Positions 1-8,633 of a stretch of DNA of 64,000 bases are shown piece by piece. Made by a program: the position numbers and the translations under genes. Numbering within the stretch: position 1 is the stretch's first letter; every line of letters starts with the position of its first letter. Source of the stretch: Thermodesulfobacteriota bacterium (GTDB lineage: Bacteria; Desulfobacterota; QYQD01); contig JAVHLC010000001.1 in NCBI GenBank assembly GCA_031082315.1, forward strand, positions 285,224-349,223. Reading direction: 5' to 3'. Under the pieces are notes generated by a model, which saw only the letters and a program-made list of their open reading frames with translations, was not told the origin of the DNA and made no database searches.

Positions 1-204
1 TGGCAAGAGGCTCAATCCGTCCTGATCAGGAAGCTTAATGTCTAATAATATGAGCGAAATCCGGTGCTCAGCCATTAGAGCAACAACCTCCCGGGCCATC
101 GAGGCCTCAAGACACTCATAACCGCTGCCTGTCAGGGCATCATTTATAAAACCCCTGACCACTGCATCGTCATCTACAATCAGTATTTTCTCAACCGTAG
201 GCAT
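1..204 (-). CDS. Response regulator receiver domain (N-terminal part, runs off the window)
   Basis: The 68 visible codons start at ATG (202-204) and encode a CheY-like receiver domain. The acidic cluster DDD follows strand 1 (ILIVDDDAVV), and LILLDIKLPDQDG carries the likely phospho-acceptor Asp at about residue 55. The output domain lies outside the window, so whether it binds DNA, is a kinase hybrid or is a stand-alone receiver cannot be told. It lies 67 bp downstream of the OmpA-type lipoprotein gene on the same strand and may be co-transcribed with it. Confidence 0.85.
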   Translation of the reverse strand, partial: MPTVEKILIVDDDAVVRGFINDALTGSGYECLEASMAREVVALMAEHRISLILLDIKLPDQDGLSLLP

Positions 205-271
205 AATTTTCGCTCATATCAGTGTCCAAAATAGATATTGCCCCTGGAACTTCCTGCTTTTATTATTAGTC

Positions 272-904
272 TCAGCTCCCCTGCTGGGGTATAATCTCCA
301 TCTCTACGCGACGGTTCTTCTGTCGGCCGGCGGCCGTACGGTTATCCGCTACAGGGAATGACTCTCCGTAACCAACGCCGGTTACACGCTCTGGCCCGAC
401 CCCCGCTCCTACTAGAAAATTTCTAACCATTAAAGCCCGGCGCTCCGAGAGCTTAAAATTGTATTCTTCACGGCCGACATCATCTGTGTAGCCTTTAACG
501 ATTATGCGGCTCTCCGGATATCTCTTTAGAATATCGGCCGTCTTTCCCAGTGTCACCGCAGAATCCTTACTCAATTCTGCCGAATCTGTCTGGAAAAGGA
601 TATTGTTCTGCATGGTCACCAACAAACGGTCCTCTTTCCTATCTACCTGGACACCGGGTACCTGCTCAAACTCTTTAGCCTGCTGGTCAAGATAGTAACC
701 GATGCCTGTCCCAGCCAACCCACCAATAACGCCACCTACTACCGCGCCCTTACCCTTGCCGACGATGGCGCCGGTTACTGCCCCTACGCCAACCCCAATC
801 GCCGCCCCTTGGGCGGTCTTGGTCTTAGTCCATTCCGGGGCTGTAGCGCAGGATACAATACAGGAGACAAGACCAAGGACAAAAACAGTTTTCAGTGGCT
901 TCAT
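272..904 (-). CDS. OmpA-family outer-membrane lipoprotein (glycine-zipper plus OmpA C-terminal domain)
   Basis: This 210-residue protein has a lipoprotein signal peptide (hydrophobic FVLGLVSCIVSC with Cys at about residue 19). A glycine-rich zipper segment follows (GAAIGVGVGAVTGAIVG, about 33-70), and then an OmpA/MotB peptidoglycan-binding domain (about 95-205). That domain shows the TDDVG...NFKLSERRA and KNRRVE signature positions of the family. Proteins with this layout (YiaD-like) anchor the outer membrane to peptidoglycan. The product is expected to be lipid-anchored and periplasmic. It stands alone apart from the downstream response regulator. The upstream 115 bp holds no other gene. 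Confidence 0.88.
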   Translation of the reverse strand: MKPLKTVFVLGLVSCIVSCATAPEWTKTKTAQGAAIGVGVGAVTGAIVGKGKGAVVGGVIGGLAGTGIGYYLDQQAKEFEQVPGVQVDRKEDRLLVTMQNNILFQTDSAELSKDSAVTLGKTADILKRYPESRIIVKGYTDDVGREEYNFKLSERRALMVRNFLVGAGVGPERVTGVGYGESFPVADNRTAAGRQKNRRVEMEIIPQQGS

Positions 905-1019
905 TTTTTTATTCCTCCTGAAACGCTGCTTGTTGCTAAAAGATTAACCACTGAGCTCTGTGATTGTCTTTTTTTCATTTTAGCAAATCAAGACGTAATA
1001 GCAATCCCAAAATAAACGA

Positions 1020-2696
1020 TCATATCTCTTTTACCTGAGTATGAGCCTTTTCCACCATGCCCTGAATGGTTTCAATAAATGGCGACAGGGTGTCAGGGTT
1101 CATGGCCGAAATGGCCAGGGCATTATAGGCCCGGCTTTGGGCAGCGACATACTCCGGCGATACCCGGTCTATTTTATTGAAGACTTTAATAGCAGGGATG
1201 TGATGCAGTTCCAGGGTCTCCAGAATATGTTCAACTGCCTCTATATGTTCCCGAAAGTTTTTATTACTTATGTCTATGAGATGAATAATAATATCGGCAT
1301 GCTGAAGTTCTTCCAGTGTGGCCCGGAAGGCCTCGAATAAGGCCTGGGGCAGATCACGAATAAAGCCTACCGTATCGGTTATTATAGCCTCGGCCTCCCG
1401 GGGGAAGCGAATCCTCCGGCTGGCCGGGTCAAGGGTGGCAAACAGACGGTCCTCGGCCAGAAATTGACTTTTGGTAAGGGCATTCAGCAGCGTAGATTTT
1501 CCGGCATTGGTGTAACCAACAATGGATATTATTGGTATATCTTTCCGCTTACGGCCTTCGCGTCTTAGCTCTCTCTGCTTGCTGATGGATTTGAGTTCTT
1601 TGGTAAGGCGCACGATGCGCTCGCGCACCCGGCGGCGATCTATCTCCAGCCTGGTCTCACCGGGGCCGCGTCCGCCGATGCCTCCGGTAAGCCTGGAAAG
1701 CGCATCGTCTCTGGTAACCAGCCGCGGCAAAAGATAGTTCAACTGGGCCATTTCTACCTGTATCTTGCCTTCCCGGCTCCGGGCGCGCCGGGCAAAAATA
1801 TCCAGGATAAGCTGGGTGCGGTCAATAACCCGCATATCTGTAAAGTCGGTAATGGAACGTATCTGGGAAGGATTTAACTCATGATCAAACATCAGCAGAT
1901 TGGCGCCCCTCTGCAGTGTCTTTATCAGTAAGTCGCCGAGTTTTCCCTTACCCATTATGTACTTAGGGTGTATCTTATCTCGCCGCTGAATAATGGAATC
2001 AAGCACCTCAACCCCGGCGGTTCGTGCCAACTCCCTCAGCTCCTCCAGAGACTCCTCCGCCGCTTCACGGGAGGTGGTAGTGACATCGATAAGGAAGGCG
2101 CGGTCTTTTTTCCCGCCTACTGTTTGTACGGCCTGCTCACGGGCAATTTCGTCCTCAAGAGACTGAATCAAGCCCTGAAAATCAATATCCAACTGTGCCG
2201 GTATCCTGGGCTCTAGAAAAGAAATGTTTTCTCCTCTTACCGGCTTGGGCAGGAGGTGGGCGGCATGTACCAATCCCGGAAGGCCATCCGGCCGGGTAAT
2301 TATGCCGGCCATGATATCCAGACGAAGGATGGCCAAATCCGTCAAATCATCTTGGGTAAGGGGCTCATCCTCCAGATGGGTGTGAATGCACCTCAGACCC
2401 CGTAAACGGCTGCTCCCTGCACGGTAATCCGATAAAGTCGGGATGGTAATACTCCGGTGGTCGCCGACTATGACATATTCTATATCGCCGGACCGCTTCA
2501 CCAATATGCCTATCTGACGATTGATCTCCCGCGACAACTCGGTAATATATCTGGCTAGTTCAGGGGTAATTATGTCTTTAGGTGGGATCCTACGACGATA
2601 GATATTTTCCAGTTTTTTTACCTGGTTAACCTTAAGGCCAATTACGTTTCCGGATATCTTTCTAATAGATTCAGCCCCCTTTTTTCTACAGGTCAC
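1020..2696 (-). CDS. hflX: GTPase HflX (ribosome-associated)
   Basis: The product is 558 residues, which is long for HflX because of an N-terminal extension of about 190 residues before the usual HflX N-domain. The N-domain has the GKGKLGDLL and DHELNPSQIR segments, followed by the GGIGGRGPGETRLE linker. The G domain has P-loop GYTNAGKST at about residues 394-402, DTVGFIRDLP as G3 and NKID as G4. HflX family GTPases bind the large ribosomal subunit and rescue or split stalled ribosomes. The start used is GTG (2694-2696). It has no convincing Shine-Dalgarno sequence, so the exact N-terminus is uncertain. The gene is the conserved left border of the accessory block at 2.7-5.0 kb. Confidence 0.93.
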   Translation of the reverse strand: MTCRKKGAESIRKISGNVIGLKVNQVKKLENIYRRRIPPKDIITPELARYITELSREINRQIGILVKRSGDIEYVIVGDHRSITIPTLSDYRAGSSRLRGLRCIHTHLEDEPLTQDDLTDLAILRLDIMAGIITRPDGLPGLVHAAHLLPKPVRGENISFLEPRIPAQLDIDFQGLIQSLEDEIAREQAVQTVGGKKDRAFLIDVTTTSREAAEESLEELRELARTAGVEVLDSIIQRRDKIHPKYIMGKGKLGDLLIKTLQRGANLLMFDHELNPSQIRSITDFTDMRVIDRTQLILDIFARRARSREGKIQVEMAQLNYLLPRLVTRDDALSRLTGGIGGRGPGETRLEIDRRRVRERIVRLTKELKSISKQRELRREGRKRKDIPIISIVGYTNAGKSTLLNALTKSQFLAEDRLFATLDPASRRIRFPREAEAIITDTVGFIRDLPQALFEAFRATLEELQHADIIIHLIDISNKNFREHIEAVEHILETLELHHIPAIKVFNKIDRVSPEYVAAQSRAYNALAISAMNPDTLSPFIETIQGMVEKAHTQVKEI

Positions 2697-2733
2697 GTCG
2701 AATGGACTTTAAGACAGTTGGACATGTTCTTAA

Positions 2734-3174
2734 TTATTCTTCCAGGTTTTCCACATCGGCCAAGTCCTGTAAGCGACCGGTAGCCCGCTTGTTTTTCTTT
2801 AAGCTATCAATATCAATGAAATTAATATGAACACCTTGAATTTCGATTTCAACTCTTGATTTGTAGCAATCCTCAAACGTCAAATCTTTTAAGGTTGTCA
2901 ATATATCAATTCGATTAGGAGGATAACCTAACTGAACTATTTGATCACCCTCAAGAAAATCGTCTGCCTTGAGATCGAGAGAACCAAAACCAAACTTTTC
3001 GAGCGCTTTTAAAATCCTGCCCGCGTTGTCAAGCGATAGCTCAACCCAAACATCAAGGTTTTTCGTGTAACGTGGGTATCCGTGAAGCGCTACAGCATAC
3101 CCGCCAACAACCAGATATTTAACATTATTTTCGTTTAACAATTGTATAAATTCTTTGAAATCCTTGCTCAGCAT
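2734..3174 (-). CDS. Nucleotidyltransferase-fold protein (AbiEii/DUF6036-like), possible toxin
   Basis: The 146-residue product has the nucleotidyltransferase-fold opening VKYLVVGGYAVALHGYPRYT followed by LDVWVE, matching the G-G/DxD pattern of the superfamily. A second acidic strand appears at RIDILT. The start is ATG 3172-3174, with GGAGATATA directly upstream. A 62-residue ORF overlaps its start by 50 bp and is probably its partner. Such pairs are common in accessory islands and resemble toxin-antitoxin modules, but that function is inferred. It is the last gene of the accessory block, next to hflX. Confidence 0.7.
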   Translation of the reverse strand: MLSKDFKEFIQLLNENNVKYLVVGGYAVALHGYPRYTKNLDVWVELSLDNAGRILKALEKFGFGSLDLKADDFLEGDQIVQLGYPPNRIDILTTLKDLTFEDCYKSRVEIEIQGVHINFIDIDSLKKNKRATGRLQDLADVENLEE

Positions 3175-3313
3175 TATATCTCCATGAATTGTATTCCTTT
3201 CGTATTTGCTCTAAGGCCTCGAGACGCTGCTCATAAGATTTTGATTGCCAAAAGGAAAAATCCTTGGGTTGCTCATTTATTTTATATTTATTGATTACTT
3301 TACTGATTCCCAT
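3125..3313 (-). CDS. Small partner protein of the nucleotidyltransferase (62 aa, unknown function)
   Basis: The start is ATG 3311-3313, preceded by GAGG, in place of an earlier in-frame start 10 codons upstream that lacks a ribosome site. The product is charged and aromatic-rich (DFSFWQSKSYEQRLEALEQ, EYNSW) and ends in IVKRK. It overlaps the start of the nucleotidyltransferase gene by 50 bp, implying translational coupling. Small proteins of this kind occur repeatedly with such nucleotidyltransferases and may be the neutralising partner. No named domain is recognised. Confidence 0.6.
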   Translation of the reverse strand: MGISKVINKYKINEQPKDFSFWQSKSYEQRLEALEQIRKEYNSWRYNAEQGFQRIYTIVKRK

Positions 3314-3364
3314 AACAACCTCAAAAATCGAACCCCGTTCCACGGAATCCGGTCGAATGATATG

Positions 3365-3580
3365 TTAGCCCAGAAGTTTCTCATAATCTGGATGATTTCC
3401 AATCCAGAAGCAAAGTATGCCACCGGGAGCGTCAACCCCAAGGGCACGATAGAAACGGCCGATTCGGACTGACCAAAGGCGACCGATTTTCTTCAAATGT
3501 AATGAAGGGCGCTGTGGGTCGTCTTTGAGAAGCTTGAAATTCTTTTCGGGAAGCCTCTGGTTAGCCACCGATAATTTCAT
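3365..3580 (-). pseudogene. 5'-truncated RelE/ParE-fold toxin remnant
   Basis: The reading frame keeps the second half of a RelE-superfamily toxin: NFKLLKDDPQRPSLHLKKI, WSVRIGRFYRALGV and FWIGNHPDYEKLL. The usual N-terminal helix pair is missing and replaced by a few residues read from the preceding junction ([13 protein letters not shown]). The ATG (3578-3580) lies inside the end of the mazF-like gene. Both the mazF stop and this stop lie within a GGCTAAC heptamer, so the truncation coincides with cassette-type cores. It is probably non-functional, though an altered short toxin cannot be excluded. Confidence 0.6.
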
Positions 3581-3899
3581 TTAGACCTTCGATGACGAGA
3601 TCAATTTCTTCCGGCGATACTTTCGCAATTCGCTTTCCGAGACGTTCCTGCGATAGGGTACGTATCTGGCTGATCTTTACCCACGATTGCTTTGGAAGAG
3701 CTCGACCGGAGAGTGGAAGGGTAAGAGGAAATCCTGCTTTTGGCGGTTGACTTGTGAGGGCAACGGCAATTACGACGCCCGATCGATCATTGAAAACATC
3801 CTGGCTGAGGACAAGCACCGGCCTCTGGCCGGATTGTTCGTGCCCTTTTATCGGATCCAGATTCGCCCAGTAGATATCGCCCCTCAGTATTCTGGCCAT
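3561..3899 (-). CDS. MazF/PemK-family endoribonuclease toxin
   Basis: This 112-residue protein opens with the family signature [22 protein letters not shown], here with the Gly-His-Glu-Gln-Ser-Gly-Arg-Pro pattern. It continues with [13 protein letters not shown], and [16 protein letters not shown] near the C-terminus. MazF toxins cleave mRNA at short sequences and are neutralised by a ribbon-helix-helix or AbrB-type antitoxin. The upstream antitoxin gene overlaps it by 16 bp. The stop codon TAA is embedded in GGCTAAC, which resembles the left core of an integron attC site. Confidence 0.9.
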   Translation of the reverse strand: MARILRGDIYWANLDPIKGHEQSGQRPVLVLSQDVFNDRSGVVIAVALTSQPPKAGFPLTLPLSGRALPKQSWVKISQIRTLSQERLGKRIAKVSPEEIDLVIEGLNEIIGG

Positions 3900-4126
3900 T
3901 TTTCGATTTCCCGCGAGAACCCTTCCTCGGCGATAGTCTTTTCAAGGTCCGGATCGAGCTTGGCGCACTCTCTTGCTAAACGACTCCTATTGACACGAGC
4001 GAGCTTTTCTTCGATGGCTTCCTGTATTGCCTTGCTCCTGTTGGGGAAGACTTTGGAAGAAACCAACCTGTCCAGCTTCCCAAGCACTTCTTCTTCGATA
4101 GTGATGGCAATCTTAGCAGTGCCCAT
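3884..4126 (-). CDS. Ribbon-helix-helix antitoxin of the MazF-type toxin
   Basis: The product is 80 residues. The start ATG 4124-4126 was chosen because AGAGGTG lies just upstream; a longer reading of 10 extra codons has no ribosome site. The N-terminal [18 protein letters not shown] followed by [10 protein letters not shown]-type sequence (here [14 protein letters not shown]) is the CopG/MetJ ribbon-helix-helix fold. The C-terminal tail is acidic and probably wraps the toxin. The 16-bp overlap with the toxin gene indicates translational coupling, and autorepression of the pair is expected from family knowledge. Confidence 0.88.
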   Translation of the reverse strand: MGTAKIAITIEEEVLGKLDRLVSSKVFPNRSKAIQEAIEEKLARVNRSRLARECAKLDPDLEKTIAEEGFSREIEKWPEY

Positions 4127-4164
4127 ATTTTCACCTCTGGTATTACAATATATCATACCGCCAG

Positions 4165-4219
4165 GTTTTTCAAGTCCTTTTGTGGCGTTTTGCTGTCCGC
4201 GTTGATGGCGTGGTTAGCC
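4165..4219 (-). other. attC-like recombination site (weak)
   Basis: Immediately after the TGA of the 225-residue gene, the minus strand reads GGCTAACCACGCC and then ATCAACGCGGAC. This resembles the left core and inner-left (L'') box of integron attC sites. A clear right core (GTTRRRY) was not found before the antitoxin gene, so the site is partial or diverged. The same heptamer recurs at the two following gene ends in this block. Confidence 0.35.
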
Positions 4220-4220
4220 G

Positions 4221-4898
4221 TCATGTTTTGCAGTACCGCCATATGAACTCCCCCGAGAAATCAACAAACCACAAGAAAATCTGGTGGACACGGTTTGCGA
4301 TTTTGTCAGCCTCCACTCGCAAATCTGCACTTCGTGGAATCTTCCATATCTGCCTTACAACTATGCTATCAACGACGTCATCAGCAACCTTGAAGTGCCA
4401 TAAGTGCGCGGTGCTTCCCCTAGTCACTGACGACTGCCGTGCTTCCGCGCGTGCAGCCCTGTCGCGGATCGCATTCTCGATGAGTTTGCCACTTTGATCG
4501 TAGTGGAACGTCAAATTGTGTCGTACTCGCCCAATTAGCTGTTCAAATTCAAAGCGATTTGATTCTCCAGGAAGAAATGGCACTAACTTCTGAAAGGACC
4601 GCTGCGTTTCTTGATCACATGCTGCAACGTGAGCCATCAGCGTTGGATCAGCGCGAATTTCTTCAATTACTTTGAGCCCCTCATGAAGATGTGCGAGCTG
4701 TGTCCTGACAAAATACATTCCGGCACCAAGTTGCCGGGACTTCTTCATCTTGGGTTGTTCTTTTTTCCATTCGGTCAGCCCTTGATTCGCAAGCGACATG
4801 TCGTTGCAGGCCATCATTAATTTAACGACCGTGATAGCACTGGGACCACGCATCTCCAGTGTCTCAAAGCTGATATATCTGGTAGAGGTATGCGACAT
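4221..4898 (-). CDS. Uncharacterised 225-residue cytoplasmic protein
   Basis: No family is recognised. The sequence is mostly alpha-helical in character, with a notable stretch RVRHNLTFHYDQSGKLIENA that recalls the histidine and arginine positions of HEPN-like helices, but this is only a resemblance. There is no signal peptide or membrane segment. The start at 4898 has AGAG upstream; an internal ATG at 4853 (MRGPSAITVVKLMMAC) is a plausible alternative. The gene is the first after the promoter-bearing leader at 4923-5004 and ends at an attC-like core, which fits a mobile gene cassette. Confidence 0.65.
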   Translation of the reverse strand: MSHTSTRYISFETLEMRGPSAITVVKLMMACNDMSLANQGLTEWKKEQPKMKKSRQLGAGMYFVRTQLAHLHEGLKVIEEIRADPTLMAHVAACDQETQRSFQKLVPFLPGESNRFEFEQLIGRVRHNLTFHYDQSGKLIENAIRDRAARAEARQSSVTRGSTAHLWHFKVADDVVDSIVVRQIWKIPRSADLRVEADKIANRVHQIFLWFVDFSGEFIWRYCKT

Positions 4899-4922
4899 TC
4901 TCTATGCGATGATTATGACGGC

Positions 4923-5004
4923 TAATATTATATTTAGCTATCAACTGTCTTTTTTCATAGTCATAGAGAAAAAAGAGGGTAGCGTCAAGAACAAAAGGGG
5001 GGTT
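4923..5004 (-). promoter_or_regulatory. Cassette leader copy A: promoter TTGACG-N17-TATGAC followed by an ATTAGCC core
   Basis: Read on the minus strand, the segment starts with a C6 tract, then has TTGACG (4983-4988), a 17-bp spacer and TATGAC (4960-4965). TATAAT and ATTAGCC follow just before the 225-residue gene. A second copy at 22647-22733 is over 80 percent identical by eye. The 17-bp spacer is kept in both copies even though the spacer sequence differs through compensating indels, which argues for a real promoter. Confidence 0.65.
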
Positions 5005-5094
5005 TTGGGGGTAAAAGGGGAAATCCCCAAAGGGCTGGCTGAAAGAAGACCAGGTATTGCGTTTTTCGATGCCGCTGATTAAAGTAACGGTTGA

Positions 5095-8000
5095 GTGATT
5101 AGCGATACCCATTACCTAACCGACCTGAAAAAATCCATTGCTCGTGGAGGCCTTGTAGATGTTACCGGGCTGAAAGGCTCATCCCTGGCCTTTGCCTTGG
5201 CCGAAATCGAAAAAACACTCTCCGGCCCTGTCATATGTGTAACCCTTGGCTTAAAGGAGGCAGAACTCTATGCCACGGAGTTTGCCTTTTTCTGTAAACG
5301 TCCGGTCTTTGTCTTCCCGCCGTATGAAGTCTTCCCTTTCAGCGAACTATCCCCCCACAAGACCACGGTAAGCCGCCGTATTGAGACCCTTTACCACATG
5401 GTCTCCGGTGATCCCAACTTTATCGTCGTGGTTCCGGTGGAGGCCCTATTACAAAAGTTGCTGCCCAAAAAGGCGCTGACCGACTTTGTCGATTATATCG
5501 TCACCCATGAGGATATCGACCGTCAGACCTTAAGAGAAAAGCTGATAGCCGGCGGCTATACCGCTACCTCGCTCGTGCAGGAAGTGGGAGACTTCAGCAT
5601 CCGGGGTGGCATTATAGACGTTTTTCCCCCCCTGCACACCAATCCCGTCCGTATAGACTGTCTTGGAGATTGGGTGGAATCCATCCGTGAGTTTGATCGC
5701 CTCACCCAGAGGTCTCTCCGCGAGATCAATGAGATCATACTCCTTCCGGTACATGAGGTTATTTTGGGAGAGCAAGAAGCCGCCTATGCCCTGAAACATA
5801 TCCGCCAATATGCTATGGAGCGGGATATTGCCCTCGACGGGATAAAGGAAATCGAGGCCCAGATAGAACAGCGCATTCACTTCACCGGCTCTGAATTCCT
5901 CCTGCCTTTATTCTATCCCGAACTTTCCGCCTGGCACGATTACCTCCCGGCCGCCATGCCTGCCGGCAGGCAGGAGGGTCTCCTGGTGAGTATAGATCCT
6001 GCAAGAATAGGAGAAGAACAGGCCCGTTTTCAGAACAAGATCAAAGAAATTAATATAACTGCCCGTGCTGACTCCCGTTTTTGCCCGGAGCCGCAGGATC
6101 TTTATCAAATTGACCAGGACTGGGCAGATTTGATCCCGGCTGCCTCCCATGTACGCATCATATCCTTACCCATAGAAGATGAACCGGACGCCGGCGAAAA
6201 ATTGCGCCTGGCTACGCTGGGCAATGAAGATATAAGGGCTGAATCACAGCCTGGTCATGAGCAGGAAGACCTTTTCACGGCCTTACCCCGGAGGATAACC
6301 GCCTGGCTGGACGAAGGAGAATCTGTTTACCTCATCTGCCGCACGATTCATACTGCAGAACAGGTTAAGGGGCTTATGGCCGATTGCCACATCCAGGCCG
6401 AGGTCCTGGATACACCCTTCCATTTTGCCCTGGAATCATCGAATCAAAAGGTGCGCATCCATACCGGAGATATCTCGCGCGGCTTCCGCTTTCCCGCCTA
6501 CAGGCTTATTCTGATGACTGAGAGCGAGCTGTTCGGTGAAAGGGTAAAAAAACCGGCTGCGGCCATAAAGAAAAAGTTTTCCCCCATTTTAGACTTTAGC
6601 GAGCTTAAGCCTGACGACCTGATCGTTCATCGCGACCACGGCATTGGCATGTATCGTAATCTGGTCCGGCTGGAGGTAGATAACACCGCCAACGACTATC
6701 TGTTATTGGAATACCGGGATGGAGATAAACTCTATCTGCCTGTATATAGACTCAATGTGTTGCAGAAATATATAGGTGTAGAAGGTTATAACCCGCAAAT
6801 CAACAAATTAGGCGGTAAATCCTGGCAACTCGCCCGGAAACGGGTCAAGGAAGCCATCTGGAAGGTAGCCCTGGAGCTGCTGGATATCTACGCCCGGCGG
6901 AAGGTGGAAAAGGGCTTTGCCTTTTCACCACCCGATAGTCTTTATAAGGAGTTCGAGCTATCCTTTGAACATGAAGAGACCCCGGACCAGATAGCCGCCA
7001 TAGAAGATACCATAGGAGATATGACTTCACCCCGGCCTATGGATCGATTGGTATGCGGGGACGTAGGTTATGGAAAGACCGAGGTAGCCTTGCGGGCGGC
7101 ATTTAAGGCCGTAATGGATGGCCGGCAGGTGGCCATACTGGTACCCACAACTGTCCTTGCCGAACAACATTCCCAGACCTTCAGCCGCCGTCTTTCTCCC
7201 TTCCCGGTAGTTGTGGCCTGTCTCAGCCGCTTCCGCACCGCCAAGGAGCAAAAACAGATCCTGTCCAGGCTGGCGGAGGGCAAGGTAGACATCGTTATCG
7301 GCACGCACCGCCTGTTGCAAAAAGATATTAAATTTCACGACCCGGGACTACTTATTATAGATGAAGAACACCGTTTTGGCGTCAGTCATAAAGAACAACT
7401 GAAAAAAATGAAGAAGACCTTAGATGTCCTCACCCTGACGGCAACACCTATTCCCCGCACCCTTCAGATGTCCCTCCTCAGTGTGCGCGATCTTAGCGTA
7501 ATAAGTACACCTCCCCAGGATCGTATCCCGGTTAAGACTTACGTAACCAAGTTCGATGATAATGTAATACGGGAGGCCATCATCCGGGAATATCAACGCG
7601 GCGGTCAGGTCTTCTTTGTGCATAATCGGGTGGCCGGCATTGAGGTGGTGGCCGAGCGTTTGCGGAGGCTGGTCCCGGAGGTGCGCATAGCCGTGGCCCA
7701 CGGACAGCTTTCCAGCAGGGCGCTGGAAGAGATCATGGTGAGATTTGTACGCCGGGAGATAGACGTATTGGTCTGCACTACTATTATCGAGTCCGGCCTG
7801 GACATTCCCTCGGCTAATACCATAATCATCAACCGGGCTGATTGCCTTGGTCTGGCCGAGATCTACCAGCTCCGCGGCCGTGTGGGGCGCGCTAAAGAGC
7901 AGGCCTATGCCTACCTGTTGGTCCCGTCACCGGCCCACCTTACCAGGGATGCCCAAAAAAGGCTCGAGGCCTTATTGGATCTCAGCGAATTGGGATCCAG

Positions 8001-8592
8001 TTTTAAATTGGCCATGAGCGATCTCCAGATCAGAGGCGCCGGCAATATACTTGGAACCAGCCAGACCGGACATATTGCGGTAGTGGGTTATGACCTGTAT
8101 CTGGATCTCCTCGAAAAGACCGTAAACGAACTTAAGGGTACCCCGGTTGAAGAAGAGTTTGAGCCGGAAATTAATCTTAAGGTCTCCGCCTACATACCGG
8201 AAAACTATCTGCCGGAGCCGGATCAGCGTCTCATTACCTACCGCCGCTTAACTATGGCAGATACGGTTACGGCGCTCTCAGACATAAAGGATGAACTAAC
8301 CGACCGCTATGGCCCCATACCCCCCGAGGTCGAAGACCTCATGTCTATCATGGAAATCAAACAGGATCTCAAGAAACTCAGGGTGCACCGCCTGGACAGC
8401 GCTAATGGTCATTTTATCTTGAGCTTCAGCGATGAGACCAGACTTCCTCCGGAAACAATTCTATCGTTAATCCGTCGTAACCAGGGTAAGTACCGCTTTA
8501 CTCCTGAGAATAAACTCTATGCGGCCCTACCCGGTGATGAAGGGGTACAGATACTTGAGGAAGTCAAAAAAGTCTTGCAAGCCCTTTTGTAA
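5095..8592 (+). CDS. mfd: Transcription-repair coupling factor Mfd
   Basis: The protein has 1165 residues, normal for the family. It removes stalled RNA polymerase at DNA lesions and recruits UvrA. The order is a UvrB-like N-terminal region, an RNA-polymerase interaction domain around residues 500-560 (DLIVHRDHGIGMYRNL), then the RecG-like translocase. The translocase has Walker A GDVGYGKTEVALRAAF at about 650, DEEHRFG at about 755 and TATPIPRTLQ. Helicase domain 2 carries the QLRGRVGRA motif, and a C-terminal TRCF domain follows. The start is GTG. A 16-bp perfect palindrome inside the gene encodes MPAGRQ near residue 290. The gene is divergent from the upstream accessory block. Confidence 0.98.
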   Translation: MISDTHYLTDLKKSIARGGLVDVTGLKGSSLAFALAEIEKTLSGPVICVTLGLKEAELYATEFAFFCKRPVFVFPPYEVFPFSELSPHKTTVSRRIETLYHMVSGDPNFIVVVPVEALLQKLLPKKALTDFVDYIVTHEDIDRQTLREKLIAGGYTATSLVQEVGDFSIRGGIIDVFPPLHTNPVRIDCLGDWVESIREFDRLTQRSLREINEIILLPVHEVILGEQEAAYALKHIRQYAMERDIALDGIKEIEAQIEQRIHFTGSEFLLPLFYPELSAWHDYLPAAMPAGRQEGLLVSIDPARIGEEQARFQNKIKEINITARADSRFCPEPQDLYQIDQDWADLIPAASHVRIISLPIEDEPDAGEKLRLATLGNEDIRAESQPGHEQEDLFTALPRRITAWLDEGESVYLICRTIHTAEQVKGLMADCHIQAEVLDTPFHFALESSNQKVRIHTGDISRGFRFPAYRLILMTESELFGERVKKPAAAIKKKFSPILDFSELKPDDLIVHRDHGIGMYRNLVRLEVDNTANDYLLLEYRDGDKLYLPVYRLNVLQKYIGVEGYNPQINKLGGKSWQLARKRVKEAIWKVALELLDIYARRKVEKGFAFSPPDSLYKEFELSFEHEETPDQIAAIEDTIGDMTSPRPMDRLVCGDVGYGKTEVALRAAFKAVMDGRQVAILVPTTVLAEQHSQTFSRRLSPFPVVVACLSRFRTAKEQKQILSRLAEGKVDIVIGTHRLLQKDIKFHDPGLLIIDEEHRFGVSHKEQLKKMKKTLDVLTLTATPIPRTLQMSLLSVRDLSVISTPPQDRIPVKTYVTKFDDNVIREAIIREYQRGGQVFFVHNRVAGIEVVAERLRRLVPEVRIAVAHGQLSSRALEEIMVRFVRREIDVLVCTTIIESGLDIPSANTIIINRADCLGLAEIYQLRGRVGRAKEQAYAYLLVPSPAHLTRDAQKRLEALLDLSELGSSFKLAMSDLQIRGAGNILGTSQTGHIAVVGYDLYLDLLEKTVNELKGTPVEEEFEPEINLKVSAYIPENYLPEPDQRLITYRRLTMADTVTALSDIKDELTDRYGPIPPEVEDLMSIMEIKQDLKKLRVHRLDSANGHFILSFSDETRLPPETILSLIRRNQGKYRFTPENKLYAALPGDEGVQILEEVKKVLQALL
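5957..5972. repeat. Perfect 16-bp palindrome TGCCTGCCGGCAGGCA inside mfd
   Basis: The sequence is its own reverse complement and is read in frame as Met-Pro-Ala-Gly-Arg-Gln in a variable, low-conservation part of Mfd. It looks like a small mobile palindrome tolerated within a coding region. Confidence 0.6.
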
Positions 8593-8633
8593 GGTGCTAA
8601 TGTCCAACTACAAGTAAAGATTACATTTTATGT

